Shown here: positions 51,962 to 52,459 of the stretch, in pieces | Layout: every line of letters starts with the position of its first letter | How positions within the stretch are numbered: position 1 is the first letter of the stretch | Origin: Roseomonas sp. KE2513 | Lineage (GTDB): Bacteria; Pseudomonadota; Alphaproteobacteria; Acetobacterales; Acetobacteraceae | Assembly (NCBI RefSeq): GCF_016107305.1 | Contig: NZ_RCVR01000032.1 | Location: 1-52,459, forward strand | Length of the DNA: 52,459 nt | Direction: 5' to 3' | The notes under the pieces: generated by a model | What the model saw: the letters and a program-made list of their open reading frames with translations, nothing else | Database searches by the model: none | What the model was told of the DNA's origin: nothing | Made by a program: the position numbers and the translations under genes

Positions 51962-52459
51962 CTTTCCTTTGCGGGTCGCCGAAGGGTACCGGTGTAGGTG
52001 GGAATCCGGCGGGCGCTCCTCGCCTCTCTTGATGCCGCTGGTCTTGGGGTCGATCTCCAGCAGGCGGTGAATGGTCCGGGCCTCCAGCCCGGTGCTGTCG
52101 GACAGGCGCCTGGCGGCGCGGCCGGTGGGGGCACAGAGCGCCACCTCCACCTCTTTGGCACACAGCACCTGCAGGATGGAGTTCACCAGCGTGGTCTTGC
52201 CCACCCCGGGGCCGCCGGTGATCACCAGCACCTTGGAGCGGGTGGCGAGGGAGAGGCCGGTCCTGCCCTCCACCCAGGGGATCGCCCGCGCGGTGTCGAT
52301 GTCAGGCCAGGGTGGCGCCCCCGGGCCAGGGCGCGCAGCCGCTCGGCGATGACCCTCTCGGCGCGGTAGAGCCCGGCCAGGAAGACGCAGCGCTCCCCCT
52401 CCAGGGTGTCCGCCACCACCTCGCCCTCGGCCAGCTCCAACTCCAAGGCCGTCTCGATG
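51962..52459 (-). pseudogene. Fragment of a RecD2-like DNA helicase
   Basis: Enters from the right edge (LELELAEGEVVADTLEGERC), breaks frame near 52310, then continues WVEGRTGLSLATRSKVLVIT and GGPGVGKTTLVNSIL (Walker A). CAPTGRAARRLSDSTGLEAR is a RecD2 signature. Some ten residues that normally precede RSKVLVITGG are missing, and the end after IKRGEERP is unrelated sequence, before the DEAS-type Walker B. A dead remnant; the start is outside the window. Confidence 0.8.

Overview
The window is GC-rich, densely coding DNA from a replicon that looks like a plasmid of an alphaproteobacterium, probably an Acetobacteraceae/Roseomonas-like organism (inferred from codon use, the IS families and the Rep/Par type; no rRNA, tRNA or housekeeping gene is present to fix the taxon). 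It ends in an iteron-type replication/partition module (parA-parB-repA), and nearly everything else is metal handling, redox stress or mobile DNA.

Layout: (1) 1-4.8 kb, plus strand: tail of an outer-membrane factor, then CusB- and CusA-like genes of a Cu/Ag RND efflux system. (2) 4.9-7.6 kb: small secreted protein, OprB-type porin, PepSY protein. (3) 7.6-17.4 kb: insertion zone with an ISAzo13-type element, a broken IS5, an IS256-type element with a clean 8-bp target duplication and an IS427-like element that splits a thioredoxin-reductase-like gene; between them sit a peroxiredoxin plus persulfide-dioxygenase-like operon and a phosphate-type porin. (4) 17.4-25.1 kb, minus strand: a long run of zinc-ribbon protein, PLD, DedA, CDF exporter, MgtC, ZIP, 58-aa membrane protein and Nramp-related transporter; parts of it are duplicated beside the interrupted reductase. 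(5) 24.7-34.4 kb: histidine-repeat proteins, MerR regulator, four-helix copper protein, second reductase copy, a His-rich membrane protein overlapping a P1B-type Zn/Cd/Pb ATPase, an ArsR/BASS pair and small secreted proteins. (6) 34.6-45.8 kb, mostly minus strand: secreted protein, lipoprotein, two-component system, CzcCBA efflux operon, CzcI-like protein and a divergent MerR regulator. (7) 45.9-48.9 kb: a Pro/Tyr-rich secreted protein, a frameshifted IS903-type element, a small Cys-containing secreted protein and transposase debris. (8) 48.9-52.5 kb: parA, parB, origin iterons, repA, and a decayed RecD-like helicase.

The most coherent new observation is a MerR-type metal regulon. Three minus-strand promoters share one architecture (a TTGnnn -35 box, an exactly 19-bp spacer carrying a CTCTAG..CTAGAG-like dyad, then a -10) and lie ahead of a His/Asp 28-residue-repeat protein, the P1B ATPase and the czc cluster. 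The repeat protein has an intact paralogue (33.3 kb) and a decayed single-repeat copy (31.0 kb) directly upstream of the ATPase promoter. Other points are a 58-aa membrane protein present twice intact plus a remnant, a triplicated heavy-metal-binding motif on the CusB-like adaptor, and three copies of a TTCTGAnnTCAGAA dyad bracketing parA, parB and repA that make a good partition-site candidate.
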